A stretch of DNA of 64,000 nucleotides from Kribbella sp. NBC_00382 (GTDB lineage Bacteria > Actinomycetota > Actinomycetes > Propionibacteriales > Kribbellaceae), in NCBI RefSeq assembly GCF_036067295.1, contig NZ_CP107954.1, forward strand, positions 5,704,001 through 5,768,000, given 5' to 3'. Below the pieces are notes generated by a model, which was given only the letters and a program-made list of their open reading frames with translations, made no database searches and was not told the DNA's origin. Positions 23,540 through 31,855 of this stretch are shown here, in pieces (position 1 is the first letter of the stretch; each line of letters starts with the position of its first letter). The translations under genes and the position numbers were made by a program.

Positions 23540-24296
23540 CGGCGGATACCCGGTGGATGAAGGTGGTGGTGTCGGCGAAGATGCGGGGTGCGTCGTTGTC
23601 CAGAGTGGCCACGTGGTAGCTGTCCTCGAGCAGGGTTTCGGTTACGTCGCGGGACGATATCGACGCCAGGATCGACCGGCCCGAGCTCGGTTCCACGACA
23701 TGATCGACAGTACTGCGGAAAAGCAGCACCGGCTGGGTGACTTTGGCCAGATCCGCCCGGGTGAGCGTCCAGAGCTGCGAGAGCGAGTGCAGCGCGCGCA
23801 GCGGCATCCGGGAGTAGGCGCCCTCGTCGACGTCGGGCTTCTTGATGTCGTTCGAGATGCCGGGGAACGACGGGACGAGCCGCTGCAGCACCGGGAGCAG
23901 GACGAGTCGCTTGTCGTCGGTCTGCACGGACGGGTTGACGAGGATCACACCCGAGATGTCTGCCCCGTGCTGCTCGGCGAGCCGTAGTACCAGACAGCCG
24001 CCCATCGACAGGCCGGCCACGAACACCCGGTCGTGCTCCTTGCGCAGCCGCTCCAGCTCGTTGTCGAGTACGGCGTACCAGTCCTGCCAGCGGGTGTTGT
24101 TCATCTCCTGCCAGGTCGTACCGTGCCCAGGCAGCCGCGGCACCGCGACTCCGTACCCCGCTGCCGCCAGGTGCTCGCCGAACGGCCGCATCGACCGTGG
24201 TGAGCCGGTGAAGCCGTGGCTCAGCAGGACCCCGGTCGCGGCGTTCGCGCCGGATCCTGGGCTGCGGAACTCCTCCGCGTGGGCTTGCACTGGCAC
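23532..24296 (-). CDS. Alpha/beta hydrolase, carboxylesterase or monoacylglycerol-lipase type
   Basis: A protein of 254 residues from GTG 24296, preceded by AGGAG. Motifs include LLSHGFTGSPRSM (oxyanion region), nucleophile Ser in VAGLSMGGCLVL, acid Asp in FRSTVDHVV and His in EDSYHVATLDND. The short cap and SYHVATLDND ending match Est30-type carboxylesterases. It probably cleaves short-chain or monoacyl esters in the cytoplasm. It is divergent from plsC, so lipid turnover is a plausible theme. Confidence 0.92.
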   Translation of the reverse strand: MPVQAHAEEFRSPGSGANAATGVLLSHGFTGSPRSMRPFGEHLAAAGYGVAVPRLPGHGTTWQEMNNTRWQDWYAVLDNELERLRKEHDRVFVAGLSMGGCLVLRLAEQHGADISGVILVNPSVQTDDKRLVLLPVLQRLVPSFPGISNDIKKPDVDEGAYSRMPLRALHSLSQLWTLTRADLAKVTQPVLLFRSTVDHVVEPSSGRSILASISSRDVTETLLEDSYHVATLDNDAPRIFADTTTFIHRVSADA

Positions 24297-24465
24297 GGGT
24301 ACTCCTCGACGGGTCGCAATGATCCAACAGATGCCAATGGTCGCAGCCGCAGGGCCACCCGCCCACCCCGCGAAGGGTGTCGTCAGTGACTCGTGACCGA
24401 CATCGCACCCAGTCTGCAACGAGGGGACAACACAGAGTGCAACCCGCCTATTCCTGGCGGTCACG

Positions 24466-24495
24466 TTGCTTAGGGAGGATGGTGGAACGTAGGCT
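24466..24495 (+). promoter_or_regulatory. Sigma-A-type promoter of plsC
   Basis: TTGCTT at 24466-24471 and TAGGCT at 24490-24495 are 18 bp apart. The predicted start of transcription is about 24502, only 3 nt before the GTG start at 24505, so the message is close to leaderless. Confidence 0.6.
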
Positions 24496-24504
24496 CTCGG
24501 CCGA

Positions 24505-25293
24505 GTGACGGAGGTGAAGGCGTTGCTGTACCTGTTCCTCAGGCGGTTTTTCGTCGGACCGATTGCGAAGCTCCTCTTCCGTCCCAGGGTCGAGGGGCTG
24601 GAGAACATTCCCTCGACCGGGCCGGCCCTGCTGGTGAGCAACCACCTGGCGTTCACCGACTCGGTGTTCCTGCCGGTCGCGGTGCCGCGCCAGATCATCT
24701 TCCCGGCCAAGTCGGAGTACTTCACCGCGCCCGGGCTGAAGGGCCGCCTGATGGCGACCTTCTTCCGCTCGATCGGCCAGATCCCGATCGATCGCTCCGG
24801 CGGCCGCGCCTCGCTGGCCGCGCTGAACACCGGGCTGGAGATCCTCGCCAAGGGCGAGCTGTTCGGCATCTACCCCGAGGGCACCCGCTCGCCCGACGGC
24901 CGGCTCTACAAGGGCAAGACCGGCGTGGCCCGGATGGCGATCGTGGCCGGCGTGCCGGTCATCCCGGTGGCGATGATCGACACCGAGAAGCTCAACCCGC
25001 CCGGCTCGGTCTGGCCGAAGTTCCTGATCCGTGAACCCGGTCGCCGGCTGCCGAGGCTGATCCGCCCCGGCGTGTCGATCGGCAAGCCGCTGGACTTCTC
25101 CCGGTACGAGGGGATGGAGCGCGACCGGTTCGTACTGCGCTCGGTCACCGACGAGATCATGTACGCGATGATGGAGCTGTCCGGCCAGGAGTACGTCGAC
25201 ATGTACGCCGAGAAGGCCAAGGAGCTCATCAAGGCCGGCGAGTCGGTCGACGAGCACATCAAGCCCCGCCTCGGCGACACCAAGGCGTCCTGA
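24505..25293 (+). CDS. plsC: 1-acyl-sn-glycerol-3-phosphate acyltransferase
   Basis: A protein of 262 residues. The PlsC catalytic motif NHLAFTDS (HxxxxD) lies near residue 49. The glycerol-phosphate binding motif GIYPEGTRSPDG is near 131, and VPVIPVAMIDTEK forms the fourth conserved block. It transfers an acyl chain from acyl-ACP or acyl-CoA to lysophosphatidic acid at the inner membrane. An N-terminal hydrophobic segment (LLYLFLRRFFVGPIAKLLF) probably attaches it to the membrane. Confidence 0.92.
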   Translation: MTEVKALLYLFLRRFFVGPIAKLLFRPRVEGLENIPSTGPALLVSNHLAFTDSVFLPVAVPRQIIFPAKSEYFTAPGLKGRLMATFFRSIGQIPIDRSGGRASLAALNTGLEILAKGELFGIYPEGTRSPDGRLYKGKTGVARMAIVAGVPVIPVAMIDTEKLNPPGSVWPKFLIREPGRRLPRLIRPGVSIGKPLDFSRYEGMERDRFVLRSVTDEIMYAMMELSGQEYVDMYAEKAKELIKAGESVDEHIKPRLGDTKAS

Positions 25294-25303
25294 CCCAGCC
25301 TCG

Positions 25304-25711
25304 ATGACTGAAGCCTCCATGGATGGCGACCTCAACGTCCTGGGCGAGCAGCTCCAGGAGTGCGGCACCGACCCGGTCACCGGCTTCTTCCGCGACGGTT
25401 GCTGCACGACCGGCCCCGAGGACCTCGGCAGCCACACGGTCTGCGCGGTGATGACGACGGAGTTCCTCACCCACCAGGCCGGCGTGGGCAACGACCTGTC
25501 CACCCCGCGACCCGAGTTCAACTTCGCCGGATTGCGGCCGGGCGACCGCTGGTGTGTCGTCGCGGCCCGCTGGCTGCAGGCGTACCACGCCGGCGCCGCG
25601 GCTCCCGTAGTACTGGCCTCCACCCACGCCCGCTCCCTCGACACGATCCCCCTGAGCGTGCTGCGAGAGCACGCGGTGGATGTTCCACCGGATCTCAGCT
25701 CGCTCAGCTAG
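25304..25711 (+). CDS. DUF2237 family protein
   Basis: A protein of 135 residues with the conserved DUF2237 features: LNVLGEQLQECGTDPVTGFFRDGCC, ECGTD and DGCC cysteines, HTVCAVMTTEFL, and LRPGDRWCVVAARW. Four conserved cysteines suggest metal binding or redox sensitivity. Function is unknown. It follows plsC by 10 bp and is probably co-transcribed. Its 3' end overlaps by 8 bp the convergent DUF559 gene. Confidence 0.9.
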   Translation: MTEASMDGDLNVLGEQLQECGTDPVTGFFRDGCCTTGPEDLGSHTVCAVMTTEFLTHQAGVGNDLSTPRPEFNFAGLRPGDRWCVVAARWLQAYHAGAAAPVVLASTHARSLDTIPLSVLREHAVDVPPDLSSLS

Positions 25712-26861
25712 CCGGGGGGAGGGTTTGCGCCCGGGTTGGGGAGGATTTTGCCCTCGAATGGCGGTATTTGCCTCCCCGGATCTGGACAGGATCCTCCCCA
25801 AGTGCACAGGTGGGGGAGCAGGGGCGAGGGGCGCCGGTCCAGCCGCGGTGGTGCAAGGCGGTCACCACTTGGGCCGCGGTTTCGCAGGGGTGGCCGACCA
25901 ACTGGTACCCGAACCGCAGCGTGAGCTTTCCGCTCGTCGCAGCGGCGTTGTCCCGGCTCATGTCACGCCAGCGAGACAGCGCGTCGGAGTGGCCTAGCCG
26001 GCCGTCGAGTTCGACGATCACGCCGTACGGCGAATACTCGACGTCGCGATAGACGACGCGCTTCGAGGGGCTGACCGAGGCAGCGGTCGTAGGCCCGGCC
26101 GTGGTGGAGTGGCCGGCAGCGGCGGTGCCGGCAGTTGGGACGGCTCGGACCTGGCGGTCGGCAACGGGCAGGCCGTGAGCCCGCTCGACCCGGTGGAGGT
26201 AGCACTGTTCGAGGAACGACTGCACGCCGTCTGCCGCGTCGAGCAGGATCTGCCGGATGGCCTCTCGACCGGGCAGCTGCCCGAGCGTCTCCAGTTCGGC
26301 CAGCAGTCGTTGTGGAGATGTCCGGCGCTGGCGACAGGCGTCCAGAAGCATGGCTGCTTGCCGTGCGGTCTCTCGTTCCCGGCTCGCGGTTGTCAGCAAG
26401 GCGACCTCCAGCCGTACGGTCGGTGGCCTGCGAGTCGGGTGCAACCGCGAATCGAGCTCGCGCCAGCGGGTGACGAGAATCATTGCCCGGGGATCGAGGC
26501 GACGCGCATGGGGCACGGCCAGGTGGATCGGGTCGGCGTCATCCCAGTCGCCCTCCAACCCGTAGTACCGGAGAGCGGTCTTGCCGGTCAGGGCAGCGTC
26601 CGGCCCGCAGGCGAGCCAGGCAGCCCACAGCCTGGTTTCCCACGGCAACGGACCGGTGAAGTCGACGTACACGCCGTGATGCACCCGCTGCAGTTGCCGC
26701 ACCCGGCACCTCCGTTGGAGCACCTTGTCGGTGATCCCGTACTCCAACGCCTGCGCCCGGCTGAAGGCCCCCTTCTGCCGCTGCCGCAACTCCACGAACA
26801 ACCGAACCGACTCATCACCCGTCAACGCCGCCGGTACCTGCCCCTGCTGATCGTTCTCCAC
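25704..26861 (-). CDS. AbiEi-type winged-helix/DUF559 endonuclease-fold protein
   Basis: About 385 residues. The N-terminal part (AFSRAQALEYGITDKVLQRRCRVRQLQRVHHGVYVD) is the AbiEi antitoxin-type winged helix. The C-terminal part (VVYRDVEYSPYGVIVELDGRLGH to LRFGYQLVGHPCETAAQVVTAL) matches the DUF559/Vsr-like PD-(D/E)xK nuclease fold. Such proteins are multi-copy in actinomycetes; no partner toxin is adjacent. Start uncertain: GTG 26861 or TTG 26825. The last 35 codons run into an R2 repeat, so the C-terminus is probably repeat-derived. A second R2 copy lies upstream of the start. Confidence 0.75.
   Translation of the reverse strand: MENDQQGQVPAALTGDESVRLFVELRQRQKGAFSRAQALEYGITDKVLQRRCRVRQLQRVHHGVYVDFTGPLPWETRLWAAWLACGPDAALTGKTALRYYGLEGDWDDADPIHLAVPHARRLDPRAMILVTRWRELDSRLHPTRRPPTVRLEVALLTTASRERETARQAAMLLDACRQRRTSPQRLLAELETLGQLPGREAIRQILLDAADGVQSFLEQCYLHRVERAHGLPVADRQVRAVPTAGTAAAGHSTTAGPTTAASVSPSKRVVYRDVEYSPYGVIVELDGRLGHSDALSRWRDMSRDNAAATSGKLTLRFGYQLVGHPCETAAQVVTALHHRGWTGAPRPCSPTCALGEDPVQIRGGKYRHSRAKSSPTRAQTLPPAS
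25738..25802. repeat. R2 dispersed repeat, copy 1 (65 bp)
   Basis: Begins GGGGAGGATTTTGCCC and ends ATCCTCCCCAAG. GGGGAGG/CCTCCCC arms occur at both ends and in the middle. It aligns end to end with copy 3 at 45194-45258. An extra arm-like GGGGAGGGTTTGCGCCC precedes it at 25716. It codes for the end of the DUF559 protein. Confidence 0.75.
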
Positions 26862-26929
26862 ACAGACAAGATGCCCTCGACCTCCATCCCCGGCGCCCCC
26901 CTCCTCACGCCCTGTGGACACCCCAGCCC

Positions 26930-26994
26930 GGGGAGGGTTTTGGTCGACGCCGGGGCGGATCTTGCCCCCGGAGCGGGGTATTTGCCTCCCCAAG
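26930..26994. repeat. R2 dispersed repeat, copy 2 (65 bp, modules rearranged)
   Basis: Begins GGGGAGGGTTTTGG and ends ATTTGCCTCCCCAAG. The core (GGATCTTGCCCCCGGAGCGG to GCCTCCCC) sits on the right, and the separate arm sits on the left in opposite sense to copies 1 and 3. It lies between the DUF559 gene start and the DAHP synthase promoter. Confidence 0.7.
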
Positions 26995-27063
26995 TGCGTC
27001 AGGGCGGTGAGGGGCGGCAGCTGGAGGGGTGAGACGGGCGGGCGGAGGGCGAGAGGCCTGGAA

Positions 27064-27069
27064 TAGGCT
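27064..27069 (+). promoter_or_regulatory. TAGGCT -10 element of DAHP synthase, leaderless
   Basis: TAGGCT ends 6 nt before ATG 27076, and no ribosome site is present, so a leaderless transcript is expected. No clear -35 box. Confidence 0.5.
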
Positions 27070-27075
27070 GGGGGT

Positions 27076-28449
27076 ATGCAATTTGCGACGTTGAGTGCGG
27101 GGGAAGTGCCTGGGGTTCCGACTCTTGAGGAGCTGCGGGCGATGAAGCCGCTGCAGCAGCCCGAGTGGCCGGATCAGGGTGCGTTGGAGCAGGTCATCGG
27201 GCAACTCAGGACGTTGCCGCCGCTGGTGTTCGCGGGTGAGTGCGACGACCTGACGACCAAGATCGGTGCCGTCGCGCGCGGTGAGGCGTTCCTGCTGCAG
27301 GGTGGTGACTGCGCCGAGACGTTCGACGGGGTGACCGCCGAGAACATCCGGGCCAAGCTCCGGGTACTGCTCCAGATGTCCGTCGTACTCCAGTACGCCG
27401 CGAGCGTGCCGGTCGTGAAGGTCGGGCGGATCGCCGGGCAGTACGCCAAGCCGCGCAGCTCGGGCGACGAGACCCGCAACGGCGTGACGCTGCCGTCGTA
27501 CCGGGGGGACGCGGTCAACGGGCTGGAGTTCACCGAGAAGTCGCGGATCCCGGACCCCGAGCGGCTCCGTGGCGTCTACAACGCGGCCGCCGCGACGCTC
27601 AACCTGACCCGCGCGTTCACCACCGGTGGGTACGCCGACCTGCACCAGGTGCACGCCTGGAACACCGACTTCGTGAAGTCCTCGCCGGTCGGCCAGCGCT
27701 ACGAGCAGCTGGCCGGTGAGATCGAGCGGGCGCTCGCCTTCATGCGCGCCTGCGGGGCGACCGCCGACGAGTTCAAGACGGTCGACTTCTACGCCTCGCA
27801 CGAGGCGCTCATCCTGGAGTACGAGCACGCCCTGACCCGGATCGACTCGCGGACCGAGCTGCCGTACGACGTGTCCGGGCACCTGCTCTGGGTGGGGGAG
27901 CGGACCCGCCAGCTCGACGGCGCGCACGTGGAGTTCCTGTCGACGCTGAGCAACCCGCTCGGCGTCAAGATCGGCCCGACCACGACCCCGGAGTACATCC
28001 GCGCGCTGATCGACAAGCTGAACCCGAAGGGCATCGAGGGCCGGCTGACCTTCATCACCCGGATGGGCGCGGGCAAGATCCGCGACGGGCTGCCGCCGCT
28101 GCTGGAGGCGGTCCGCGACCACGGCTCGCCGATCGCCTGGGTCTGCGACCCGATGCACGGCAACACCTACGAGACGCCGAACGGCTACAAGACCCGCAAC
28201 TTCGACGACGTGATCGACGAGGTGCAGGGCTTCTTCGACGCGCACGAGCAGGTCGGCACCTGGCCGGGCGGCATGCACATCGAGCTCACCGGCGACGACG
28301 TCACCGAGTGCCTCGGCGGCGGCGAGGAGCTGGTCGCCGAGGACCTGGTCAACCGCTACGAGACCGCCTGCGACCCCCGCCTCAACCGTCACCAGTCGCT
28401 CGAGCTCGCCTTCCTGGTCGCCGAACGCCTCCGAGGCGCACGAGCATGA
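27076..28449 (+). CDS. aroG: Class II 3-deoxy-7-phosphoheptulonate (DAHP) synthase
   Basis: A protein of 457 residues, the usual size of the plant/actinobacterial class II enzyme. Conserved parts are LLQGGDCAETF (metal-binding Cys), VVKVGRIAGQYAKPRS, YASHEALILEYEHALTR, FITRMGAGKIRDGLPPLL and CDPMHGNTYE, the last with metal His. It condenses phosphoenolpyruvate and erythrose 4-phosphate, the first step of the shikimate pathway. In mycobacteria this enzyme partners chorismate mutase; none is encoded nearby. Confidence 0.97.
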   Translation: MQFATLSAGEVPGVPTLEELRAMKPLQQPEWPDQGALEQVIGQLRTLPPLVFAGECDDLTTKIGAVARGEAFLLQGGDCAETFDGVTAENIRAKLRVLLQMSVVLQYAASVPVVKVGRIAGQYAKPRSSGDETRNGVTLPSYRGDAVNGLEFTEKSRIPDPERLRGVYNAAAATLNLTRAFTTGGYADLHQVHAWNTDFVKSSPVGQRYEQLAGEIERALAFMRACGATADEFKTVDFYASHEALILEYEHALTRIDSRTELPYDVSGHLLWVGERTRQLDGAHVEFLSTLSNPLGVKIGPTTTPEYIRALIDKLNPKGIEGRLTFITRMGAGKIRDGLPPLLEAVRDHGSPIAWVCDPMHGNTYETPNGYKTRNFDDVIDEVQGFFDAHEQVGTWPGGMHIELTGDDVTECLGGGEELVAEDLVNRYETACDPRLNRHQSLELAFLVAERLRGARA

Positions 28450-28458
28450 GCCGGTACT

Positions 28459-28497
28459 ACGCAACGCCGGCGGTCGGCGCGATCGCCGGCGTTGCGT
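28459..28497. terminator. Perfect 14-bp hairpin after DAHP synthase
   Basis: ACGCAACGCCGGCG at 28459-28472 pairs fully with 28484-28497, with an 11-nt loop, beginning 10 bp after the stop. There is no T-tract. Confidence 0.75.
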
Positions 28498-28531
28498 CAG
28501 CGGGTCGCCCGGCGACGGGAGCGTGTGCGGC

Positions 28532-29554
28532 GTGATCGACCTTCGCTCCGACACGGTGACCAAGCCGTCCGCGGGGATGCTGGCGGCGATGACGAGTGCT
28601 CCGCTCGGGGACGACGTGTACGGCGAGGACCCCACGGTCACCGAGCTCGAGGAAACGGTCGCCGCGCTGCTCGGGCATGAGGCCGGACTCTTCACGGTGA
28701 CCGGCTCGCTGGCCAACATCCTCGGCGTCCGGGCACTCGTTGCTCCGGGCTCCGAGGTTCTCTGTGAGGCGAGCGCTCACATCGCACGAGCCGAACTGGG
28801 CGCACACGCCGCCGTAAGCGGAGTCACCACGCGGACCTGGAGCGCACCGGGCGGCCAGATCGACCTGGACCAGATCCGCGCCCTGATCGCCCCCGACCTC
28901 GGCCCGTACTTCGTGCAGACGGCAGCCGTCTCGGTCGAGAACACCCACAACTTCGGCGGCGGCGCGATCCAGCGCTCGTACGACGCCCTGGCCGACGAGT
29001 TGGACTCGATCGGCATGCCGCTCCACCTCGACGGCGCCCGGCTGTGGAACGCATCGGTCGCCTCGGGCATCTCGATGAAGGCGTATGCCTCCCGAGCAGC
29101 CGCCGCCAGCGTCTGCCTCAGCAAAGGCCTAGGCGCCCCGATCGGCTCCGTGCTGGTCGGCTCGGCCGAGCTCGTCAAGGAGTCGCGGGTCTGGCGCAAA
29201 CGCCTCGGCGCCGGCTGGCGGCAGGCCGGCGTACTGGCTGCGGCCGGTCTCTACGCGATCCAGAACAACGTCGAGCGTCTAGCCGAGGACCACGCCAACG
29301 CCCGGCAGATCGCCGAGATCCTCGCTGACGCGGCCCCCGGCTCGATCAAGCCGGACCAGGTCGACACCAACATCGTCGTCGCCGACCTTGCCGCCACCAG
29401 CAAGACGGTCGCGGAGGTCGTCGCGGGAGCGAAGGCGGAGGGCGTCCTGGTCGGCGGAGTAGGCGCTACGCAACTCCGCCTGGTCACCCATCTGGATGCA
29501 TCGGCCACGGACTGCCGCCGCGCAGCCGAAGTGGTCGCAAGTCTCTTGCACTGA
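28532..29554 (+). CDS. Low-specificity threonine aldolase (PLP-dependent, GntG/LtaE family)
   Basis: A protein of 340 residues. Family motifs are IDLRSDTVTKPSAGML, the DDVYGEDPTVTELE segment, the HLDGARLWNA Asp region and the PLP Lys in VCLSKGLGAPIGS. It splits threonine or allo-threonine to glycine and acetaldehyde in the cytoplasm. GTG 28532 gives better spacing to GGGAG than GTG 28523. The final TNIVVADLA and GVGATQLRLVTHLD are the expected C-terminal domain. Confidence 0.93.
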   Translation: MIDLRSDTVTKPSAGMLAAMTSAPLGDDVYGEDPTVTELEETVAALLGHEAGLFTVTGSLANILGVRALVAPGSEVLCEASAHIARAELGAHAAVSGVTTRTWSAPGGQIDLDQIRALIAPDLGPYFVQTAAVSVENTHNFGGGAIQRSYDALADELDSIGMPLHLDGARLWNASVASGISMKAYASRAAAASVCLSKGLGAPIGSVLVGSAELVKESRVWRKRLGAGWRQAGVLAAAGLYAIQNNVERLAEDHANARQIAEILADAAPGSIKPDQVDTNIVVADLAATSKTVAEVVAGAKAEGVLVGGVGATQLRLVTHLDASATDCRRAAEVVASLLH

Positions 29555-29591
29555 TGGCAGTTCGCAAGATTCCGGTACCACCTGCCGGGTG

Positions 29592-29619
29592 CTGACAGTT
29601 GCCGGTCGGCAGGTACGCT
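29592..29619 (+). promoter_or_regulatory. Promoter candidate of the PRPP synthetase gene
   Basis: CTGACA at 29592-29597 and TACGCT at 29614-29619 are 16 bp apart, giving a leader of about 28 nt that contains GGGGAG before GTG 29654. Confidence 0.45.
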
Positions 29620-29653
29620 CAATGCTGTCTGGTCGGTCAGTTCGGGGAGTGCC

Positions 29654-30631
29654 GTGCGAGAGATCGTCGTGTTCAGTGGCAGTGCCCATTCCAGCCTTGC
29701 CAAGCAGATCTGCGCCGATCTCGGTGTGGACCTGTCGCCGGTGGAGATCCACCGGTTCAGCAATGACTGCCTACAGGTCCAGCTGCAGGTGAACTGCCGC
29801 CAGCGGGACGTCTACATCGTCCAGCCGCTGGTTCCGCCGACCCAAGAGCACCTGATGGAGCTGCTCTTGATGATCGACGCCGCCAGGGGTGCCTCGGCCG
29901 CTCAGATCACCGCGGTGATGCCGCACTACGCCTATGCGCGCTCGGACAAGAAGGACGCGTCGCGGATCTCGATCGGCGCCCGCCTGGTGGCCGACCTGCT
30001 CGTCGCGGCCGGTGTCGACCGGGTGCTGACGATGACGCTGCACGCACCCCAGGTGCACGGGTTCTTCTCCGTACCCGTCGACCACCTGACCGCGATCGGC
30101 GTACTGGCCGAGCACTTCCGCGGTACCGACCTCACGAACACCGTTGTCGTCAGCCCCGACCTGGGCAACGCGAAGACCGCGACCCAGTTCGCCCGGCTGC
30201 TCGGCCTGCCGGTCGCCGCGGGCAGCAAGCAGCGGCTGTCCGACGACCGGGTGGTGATCGACGCGATCGTCGGCGACGTGGCCGGCAAGAAGGCGATCAT
30301 CCTGGACGACGAGATCGCCACCGGCGGCTCGATCATCGAGCTGCTCGACCGGCTGAAGGACCTCGGCTGCACCCAGGCCGCCGTCGCGACCACCCACGGA
30401 CTGTTCGCCGGCAAGGCGGTCGAGCGGCTGCGCTCGCATCCGTCGATCACCGAGGTGATCAGCACCGACACCGTGCCCCGCCCGGACGGCTTCCCCGAGC
30501 TGCAGGTCAGCTCGGTCTCCGGCCTGTTCGCCGAGGCGATCAAGCGCATCCACGACGGCGAATCGGTCAGCAGCCTCTTCGACGGCGTCGACCCGACCCA
30601 CGCCCCACCGCAGCCCAAACTGCCTTTCTAG
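29654..30631 (+). CDS. prs: Ribose-phosphate pyrophosphokinase (PRPP synthetase)
   Basis: A protein of 325 residues. The N-terminal FSGSAHSSLAKQICADLGV, the ATP-loop YAYARSDKKDASRISIGARL, VVSPDLGNAKTATQFARLLG, and the PRPP loop IILDDEIATGGSIIELLDRL are all present. It makes PRPP from ribose 5-phosphate and ATP for nucleotide, His and Trp synthesis. The catalytic-loop wording differs from the main actinobacterial Prs, so this could be a second, divergent paralogue. Monocistronic; a convergent acetyltransferase follows after 10 bp. Confidence 0.93.
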   Translation: MREIVVFSGSAHSSLAKQICADLGVDLSPVEIHRFSNDCLQVQLQVNCRQRDVYIVQPLVPPTQEHLMELLLMIDAARGASAAQITAVMPHYAYARSDKKDASRISIGARLVADLLVAAGVDRVLTMTLHAPQVHGFFSVPVDHLTAIGVLAEHFRGTDLTNTVVVSPDLGNAKTATQFARLLGLPVAAGSKQRLSDDRVVIDAIVGDVAGKKAIILDDEIATGGSIIELLDRLKDLGCTQAAVATTHGLFAGKAVERLRSHPSITEVISTDTVPRPDGFPELQVSSVSGLFAEAIKRIHDGESVSSLFDGVDPTHAPPQPKLPF

Positions 30632-30641
30632 CTGTGCCGTT

Positions 30642-31256
30642 TTAGAGGTCGATCCGCATCACATAGCGCCGCAGCGTCGGATGGCTGACTTCCTTGAAGC
30701 CGGCCTCCTCGAAGACGCTGTAGTGCCCGACATGCAGCTCACCCCACGGCACGTCCTTCCCGGCCGCCGGCAGCATCGGATACCCCTCCAATGCCCGGGC
30801 ACCACGCTCCCGGGCGTAGTCGATCGTCGCGCGAGCCATCCCGTAGCTGACCCCTCGCCGCCGATACCCGAGCCGCGTGACGAAGCAGGCGATGACCCAG
30901 ACCGAGTCGTCCTCCTTGTCCTCGTTGCGGCCCTTCCACGGCACCGGCGTACGCCCGAGGAATCGCGGGTACGCCGTCCGCGGTTCCACCGCACACCACC
31001 CGACCGGCTCGTCGTCAAGGTAGGCGACCAGCCCACTCGTCTGCCGGGCCCGCGGGTTGTCGCAGTTTGTCTGCTCCCGCATCAGCCCGGCCCGCTCGGG
31101 CTCGGTGGTCACATTCCACATCCACCCGCGCGTCTTGAACCGCTGGCAATGACACTGCCCGGCGTCGCTGTCGCCCAAGACGGCCTGCAGGTCCTCCCAC
31201 GACGCCTCGTTCGCCGGCCGGAACGTCAACTGCTCGGCAACGGAGTCGAGCGTCAT
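30642..31256 (-). CDS. GNAT-family N-acetyltransferase
   Basis: A protein of 204 residues. The acetyl-CoA binding motif appears as VTRLGYRRRGVSYGMARATIDYARERGARALEG (Q/RxxGxG/A type), with a preceding VWVIACFVTR strand. It ends with a YSVFEEAGFKEV motif. Substrate unknown. Its start overlaps the stop of the DinB-like gene (ATGA), so both come from one message. Confidence 0.9.
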   Translation of the reverse strand: MTLDSVAEQLTFRPANEASWEDLQAVLGDSDAGQCHCQRFKTRGWMWNVTTEPERAGLMREQTNCDNPRARQTSGLVAYLDDEPVGWCAVEPRTAYPRFLGRTPVPWKGRNEDKEDDSVWVIACFVTRLGYRRRGVSYGMARATIDYARERGARALEGYPMLPAAGKDVPWGELHVGHYSVFEEAGFKEVSHPTLRRYVMRIDL

Positions 31257-31798
31257 CGCGGCGGCTCTTCACCGGTCAGCCCGTCCACCGTCTCGCGGAT
31301 CAGGTCGGCGTGGCCGGCATGGCGGGCGTACTCCTCGATCAGGTCGATCAGAAGGCGGCGCAGGGTCGGGCTTTCGCCCCGGGAGTTCTTGTACTCCGCG
31401 AAGTGGTCCAGCCCGCCGTCAGCCAGCGCCCCGGCGACCGCTGCTCGCGAGCGGTCGGCCGCAGCGTTCCAGAGGTCGTAGAGCTGCTCTGCCGTGTCGT
31501 CCGCGGCCGAGTGCCACTCCCACTCGGAGTCGGCATCCCAGTCGACCGCGTCCCAAGGCGCTCCCAGTTCCGTCCCGAGCAGCCGGTGGGTGAAGTACTC
31601 GTCCTCGCACAGCCCGAGGTGCTTCAGCAGCCCGCCCAGAGTCATCGTCGACGGCGGATGCGACTTCTGCAGGCCGGCGGAGTCCAGGCCGCCGCACTTC
31701 CAGGCGAAGATCCTGCGTTGCCGCTCCAGCGAGCCGAGCATGGTCTCGAGCTCGGTCCCGGCGATCGGCGCTTCGTGCGGAAGGTTGTGATCAGTCAT
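31253..31798 (-). CDS. DinB-like (DUF664) protein
   Basis: A protein of 181 residues with the DUF664 four-helix pattern: LGGLLKHLGLCEDEYFTHRLLG (first metal His), WNAAADRSRAAVAGAL and LIEEYARHAGHADLIRE (final His pair). Family members are thiol transferases or unknown detoxification enzymes, with mycothiol as the likely cofactor in actinobacteria. ATG 31798 is preferred over the start seven codons upstream. It is divergent from the WYL regulator. Confidence 0.9.
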   Translation of the reverse strand: MTDHNLPHEAPIAGTELETMLGSLERQRRIFAWKCGGLDSAGLQKSHPPSTMTLGGLLKHLGLCEDEYFTHRLLGTELGAPWDAVDWDADSEWEWHSAADDTAEQLYDLWNAAADRSRAAVAGALADGGLDHFAEYKNSRGESPTLRRLLIDLIEEYARHAGHADLIRETVDGLTGEEPPR

Positions 31799-31802
31799 GA
31801 TC

Positions 31803-31829
31803 CGGACGTTAATATCCAATGCGGACGTT
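31803..31829. promoter_or_regulatory. Direct-repeat operator candidate between DinB and WYL genes
   Basis: CGGACGTT occurs at 31803-31810 and again at 31822-31829, 19 bp apart (about two helical turns), inside the 57-bp divergent promoter region. It could be the WYL regulator's own site. Confidence 0.4.
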
Positions 31830-31855
31830 CTGCTTCCGGGAAGGGAGGTTGACTG

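Noticed and set aside
25738..26994. R2 copies as termini of an insertion sequence carrying the DUF559 gene
   Set aside because: No transposase is encoded, the copies differ in module order, and no target duplication was seen, so I call them repeats only.
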